From assembly GCA_022575985.1 (NCBI GenBank), contig JAKSXM010000147.1, positions 23,656,001 to 23,720,000 on the forward strand: a stretch of DNA of 64,000 nt. The letters run 5' to 3'. The DNA is from Anagrus nilaparvatae. Its lineage: Eukaryota; Arthropoda; Insecta; Hymenoptera; Mymaridae. Each line of letters starts with the position of its first letter. Within the stretch, counting starts at the first letter, position 1. The position numbers were made by a program, and so were the translations under genes. The notes below the pieces were generated by a model. It worked only from the letters and a program-made list of their open reading frames with translations. It was not told where the DNA came from and ran no database searches. This document shows, in pieces, positions 60,746 through 64,000 of this stretch.

Positions 60746-63494
60746 TCAAATATCAGATAATGTAAGAGTATACAACATATTCATGTAAGAAGCTGATGTT
60801 TTAGCAACTTAAAATTTAAATACCTATATAAGTTTAAGTTTGAAATGTTAAAAAAATTATTGGATTTTTAGCTTCCTTACAGTACAAAAGGTTCTCATAG
60901 ATAGTAAAACAATATTCCCAGCAGATATTTGAACAGGCCTTTGAGAAGATGAAATAATTATAATTAAGCTCCTTGCTTCATCAGGACATAATTCATACCA
61001 GTTTACTGAATAAGCTGCTTCACCAACTATATTACACTGTTAAAATTGAAATGTATATTAAATTTTTTACTTCGAATAACTTGTCCAAAAAAAATTAGAT
61101 AAATATATTTAAAAAGTATTATACTTAATGATGAAATACAGAATTTTTAATAAAATCAGTAAAATAAAAAGTATTTTAAATGACCTTTATGTTAATGCTA
61201 ATCATTTTAAACTAACACGAAAAAATATTGTTTTTATGTCCAAATAAAAGTTTTATTAGTCAAAAAAAAAAAATTAGAAAATGACCGGTTTACACATCTG
61301 CACACCAATACAAACCAATAAAGAAAAATAAAAAAATTTTGATATTTTGATAAGCTCAAATTCCGAAAAACACTCGTGTCATTACGTGCTTCTATATTAT
61401 GCAAAAAAATCGAGAAATCAAAAATAAAAATTTAGCTATCACAATGATTCCTCTTTAAGGAACCAATATTTGAGAATACGTGGTTTCACCAGGCCCCTTT
61501 CATGTGTATTATTTGTTTGCAGATACTTAATTATAAAAGATATTTTTACAACGACAATTTATCTATGTGTTATAATCAAAGCTGGGCAAAACTGGCATGA
61601 TTACTGTTCGTTTATGAAGAAACTATATTCAAAGGCAGTGGAAGAGAAATTTAAATACTGATCCGTTCTAAAAATATTTTGAAAATAGAAAATTTTCAAA
61701 CAGATTCGTTTTTAAATAATCTGTAGAACGGATATTTTGGAAATTGGTCCTACCACAATTTTTTCTAAAACTGTCAACATTTCAAAACATACCGTTTTAA
61801 AAATTATATGTTTTACCAAATTGAGAACGGATATTTAACCATGAACAATAAAAATTAAATAAACAATAAAAATTAATAATAAAAATTCTCATGAATAATA
61901 AATATTCGTATTTGTTTTAAAATTATTTAATTTTCTAATGGTTCTTGAAATCTATAATTTAAATTACAGAAATTTTTCGTCTCAAATTTTCGTGGACTTA
62001 TTCAATTAAGTTTTTATTTCCTCTTTTCCAACAAATTAAAATTACTAATTAATAATTTATAGTTCTTTTAGAAGTAACTGGGGTATCAGACTAACATACA
62101 GATTTTTTTTATGTTGTTTTTGAGCCATTCAATGAGTTTGATTGGCTTCGGATTGGCTATAACTCAGGCTGTTTAAGACCTAGAGGGCTGAAAATTTCAG
62201 GATTTTCCTGCCTTAGTGTTACAAAAACATGGGGAAAACTGCTGTTTTGACAAAGAAAGACTCATACTTAATATAATTTTTTTTTTTGTATTATATAATC
62301 GAATATTTTATTTTTAAAAACTTATTAACTTTGTTAATAACTTTTGGTATAGGTACATAAAAAATTTTAAGTAATTGACTCGTCCTGTTTTTGCTTATAA
62401 TAACTTGTTCGCCCAGATTCCCCTTTTTTACGTAATTAAAAATATTTTTTATTCTTAAATATTAATAATTATATACGTACCTACCTATTTGCTAACAGAA
62501 ATTTAACGAAAAAAAAAAGTAATCATCTTTTCTCATGGGGTAAATTAAAAAACTATTATTTTATGACTCTAAATGGTTTGCTATGCGTTTTTAGGTACAA
62601 AAAATATGGCTTGTAATTTCACAACTGTTTGTCGCAAGTTTTCGATTAAAATTTGCAATTTTTCTACAAAAATCGCAAAATTACGACACAGTTGTAAATT
62701 TACGATTTTGTCGAAAATTTACGAAAAATAAATCCGATTTACTATTTCTTCGCAAATTTAGGCTGCTTTCACACGCAAGTGAATTTGTAAAGTGAATTTG
62801 TAAAATGAATTTGTAATGGCGCGTATATTCAAAATTTAAATAAGCCTGAAAATCTAAAATTAGCGAAATTAATTAAATTTTTAAAGAAATTATTGTAAAA
62901 ATGAATAAAAAATGAAATAATAATATTTAACAAACAATAATTATTTAAAAATTTAATTAATTTCGCTAATTTTAGATTTTCAGGCTTATTTAAATTTTGA
63001 ATTTACGCGCCATTACAAATTCACTTTACAAATTCACTTGCGTGTGAAAGCAGCCTTACAAATATTAGTAAATTTCCGATTTTTATCGAAAAATTGCAAA
63101 ATTGTAAATTTACCAATTTTGTCGTAAAATCACCGGAGTTGTTTTTTACAGTGTATAAATATTATGAAATAATAGGGTTCTTCAAAAAGATTATTAAATT
63201 TATAAAAATTATGTACCTTTTCAGTTAAAAGATCTCCAATATAACAAATAATAAATATATTAAAAACCATTGACATATAAATGCAAAATAATGTCACCAT
63301 GGTCACATAATCTTTCAGTTCTATTTGCTAAAAAAAATTAAATATAAGCTGCAATCTTAGCATTAATTGTTTAATTAAAAATTCATCAACTTACGATTAA
63401 AAAATAATATCCGAGCATGCACATGTTAAATGTACAACCAAATAATTCGACTAAGAATATGTCACTCAATAATTCTTCTGTTTGTTTTGCTAAT
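60746..63494 (-). pseudogene. Odorant receptor 2, partial, probably damaged
   Basis: Recognisable exons are 63494-63395 (TEELLSDIFLVELFGCTFN, TM4), 63327-63217 (37 codons, ELKDYVTMVTLFCIYMSMVF, TM5), 61036-60881 (52 codons: EAAYSVNWYELCPDEARSL, VQISAGNIVLLSMRTFCT) and a last exon near 60808-60746 (AKTSASYMNMLYTLTLSDI). The 52-codon exon has exactly the length and phase of the matching exon in receptor 1. The last exon has a register fault: the available acceptor leaves AKTSASYMN one base out of frame and would give a stop after eight codons. The N-terminal half was not found; candidate sequence near 63562-63640 runs into repeats. A short 3' gene model or an assembly error could also explain this. 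Confidence 0.65.
62761..63055. mobile_element. 295 bp PIF/Harbinger-like MITE
   Basis: GGCTGCTTTCACACGCAAGT at 62761 pairs with its reverse complement ending at 63055, with GTGAATTTGTAAAGTGAATT and the AAATAAGCCTGAAAATCTAA blocks inside. It is flanked by TTA on both sides (62758-62760 and 63056-63058), the usual PIF/Harbinger duplication. It lies in an intron of odorant receptor 2. The sequence on each side (TTTGTCG, AAAATTTACGA and complements, ~62620-62757 and 63059-63140) is itself inverted, so it appears to sit inside an older foldback. Confidence 0.85.
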
Positions 63495-63649
63495 CTAGAT
63501 TAGAAAAAGTATTAGCAATTAATTAAAAGTAATAATTTAATATCAATATTTTTACAACTACTTATCCAGTAGGCTGATTCCAATTTGGGTCTTCCAATTG
63601 AGCTGTACTTTGCACATTATACATATAAAATATCTTTAATCCCCAATTT

Positions 63650-64000
63650 TTACGTCTTAACTCATTAACGCCGGGGCGGAGAGTTTTGGAAATGAGGAAA
63701 AATTTCATGCTCTTTCAGAATCTGACAATAGTTTTCACCTACAACCCTTAAAAATACCCTAAAAACGGGGGTGAAAGGGGTAGATCAGGCATTATTAGGA
63801 AATGTTTGGAAAAATCAATGAAAAAAGCATCCAATTTTATTGAAAAATGTTTGAAAATAATATTTTTTATGTAAGTTTAAGTAAACTTCGTATAGATTGA
63901 GGTCTCCTACATTTTGGCCCTATTTACAATCCTTAAAAGGTGGATAGGGGTGGTACTCTAGTCAAAATACGGGTTTGCTGATATTATCACTTGCGAAAAC
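63650..64000. other. Repeat-like sequence at the window edge
   Basis: GC-richer blocks (GCCGGGGCGGAG, ACGGGGGTGAAAGGGGTAGA, GGTGGATAGGGGTGGTA) recall the arms of the foldback families at 8-10 kb and 45 kb, but no inverted partner lies inside the window. It probably interrupts the upstream part of odorant receptor 2. Confidence 0.4.

Noticed and set aside
63562..63640. Possible further receptor 2 exon, or a short frame ending in LEDPNWNQPTG
   Set aside because: One frame joins only with an alternative acceptor and the other hits a stop at the border. Neither matches receptor sequence well enough, and repeats begin just upstream.
1..64000. CRISPR array or bacterial/phage defence locus
   Set aside because: Introns, insect receptors and MITEs show eukaryotic nuclear DNA; the regular repeats seen are transposon arms and a coding minisatellite, not spacer arrays.

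Overview
This looks like nuclear DNA of an insect. It is very AT-rich, the genes are split by short introns with GT..AG borders, and mobile elements are dense. Two odorant receptors of insect type, with a C-terminal exon similar to hymenopteran and beetle receptors, make a hymenopteran (perhaps a parasitoid wasp) my best guess. The sequence alone does not settle the species. No bacterial features, rRNA, tRNA or CRISPR were seen.

Layout. Positions 1-21.8 kb hold no host gene that I can support and are mostly old transposons. The best is a nest at 6.6-12.65 kb: a TA-flanked Tc1/mariner-like inverted repeat encloses a broken non-LTR retrotransposon, which is split by a second terminal-inverted-repeat element, which holds a ~2.5 kb foldback element carrying a cysteine-rich CXC reading frame between arrays of ~150 bp tandem repeats. 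From 21.9 to 41.9 kb lie three conserved housekeeping genes: a USP31/USP43-type deubiquitinase (minus, with a ~10 kb intron), WDR48/UAF1 (plus, head to head with it) and an HDHD2-like HAD hydrolase (minus, tail to tail with WDR48). From 43.5 to 63.5 kb all genes are on the minus strand: an intact five-exon odorant receptor, a seven-exon diverged p97/VCP paralogue, a two-exon 86-residue protein, a secreted Ala-rich and His/Asp-repeat protein, and a second odorant receptor that is incomplete and probably damaged.

The exon joins were worked out by hand from frame, phase and splice sites. In USP31, WDR48, HDHD2, receptor 1, the p97 paralogue, the 86-residue protein and the Ala/His-rich protein every junction keeps phase.

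The most unusual item is the p97-like gene. It keeps the N domain and the D1 fold over 502 codons without a stop, but has lost the whole D2 ring and replaced the Walker A threonine, the Walker B glutamate, the sensor-1 asparagine and one arginine finger. It therefore looks like a maintained pseudo-ATPase. Also notable are several foldback element families, one of which sits 8 bp upstream of a receptor exon and keeps the acceptor intact.
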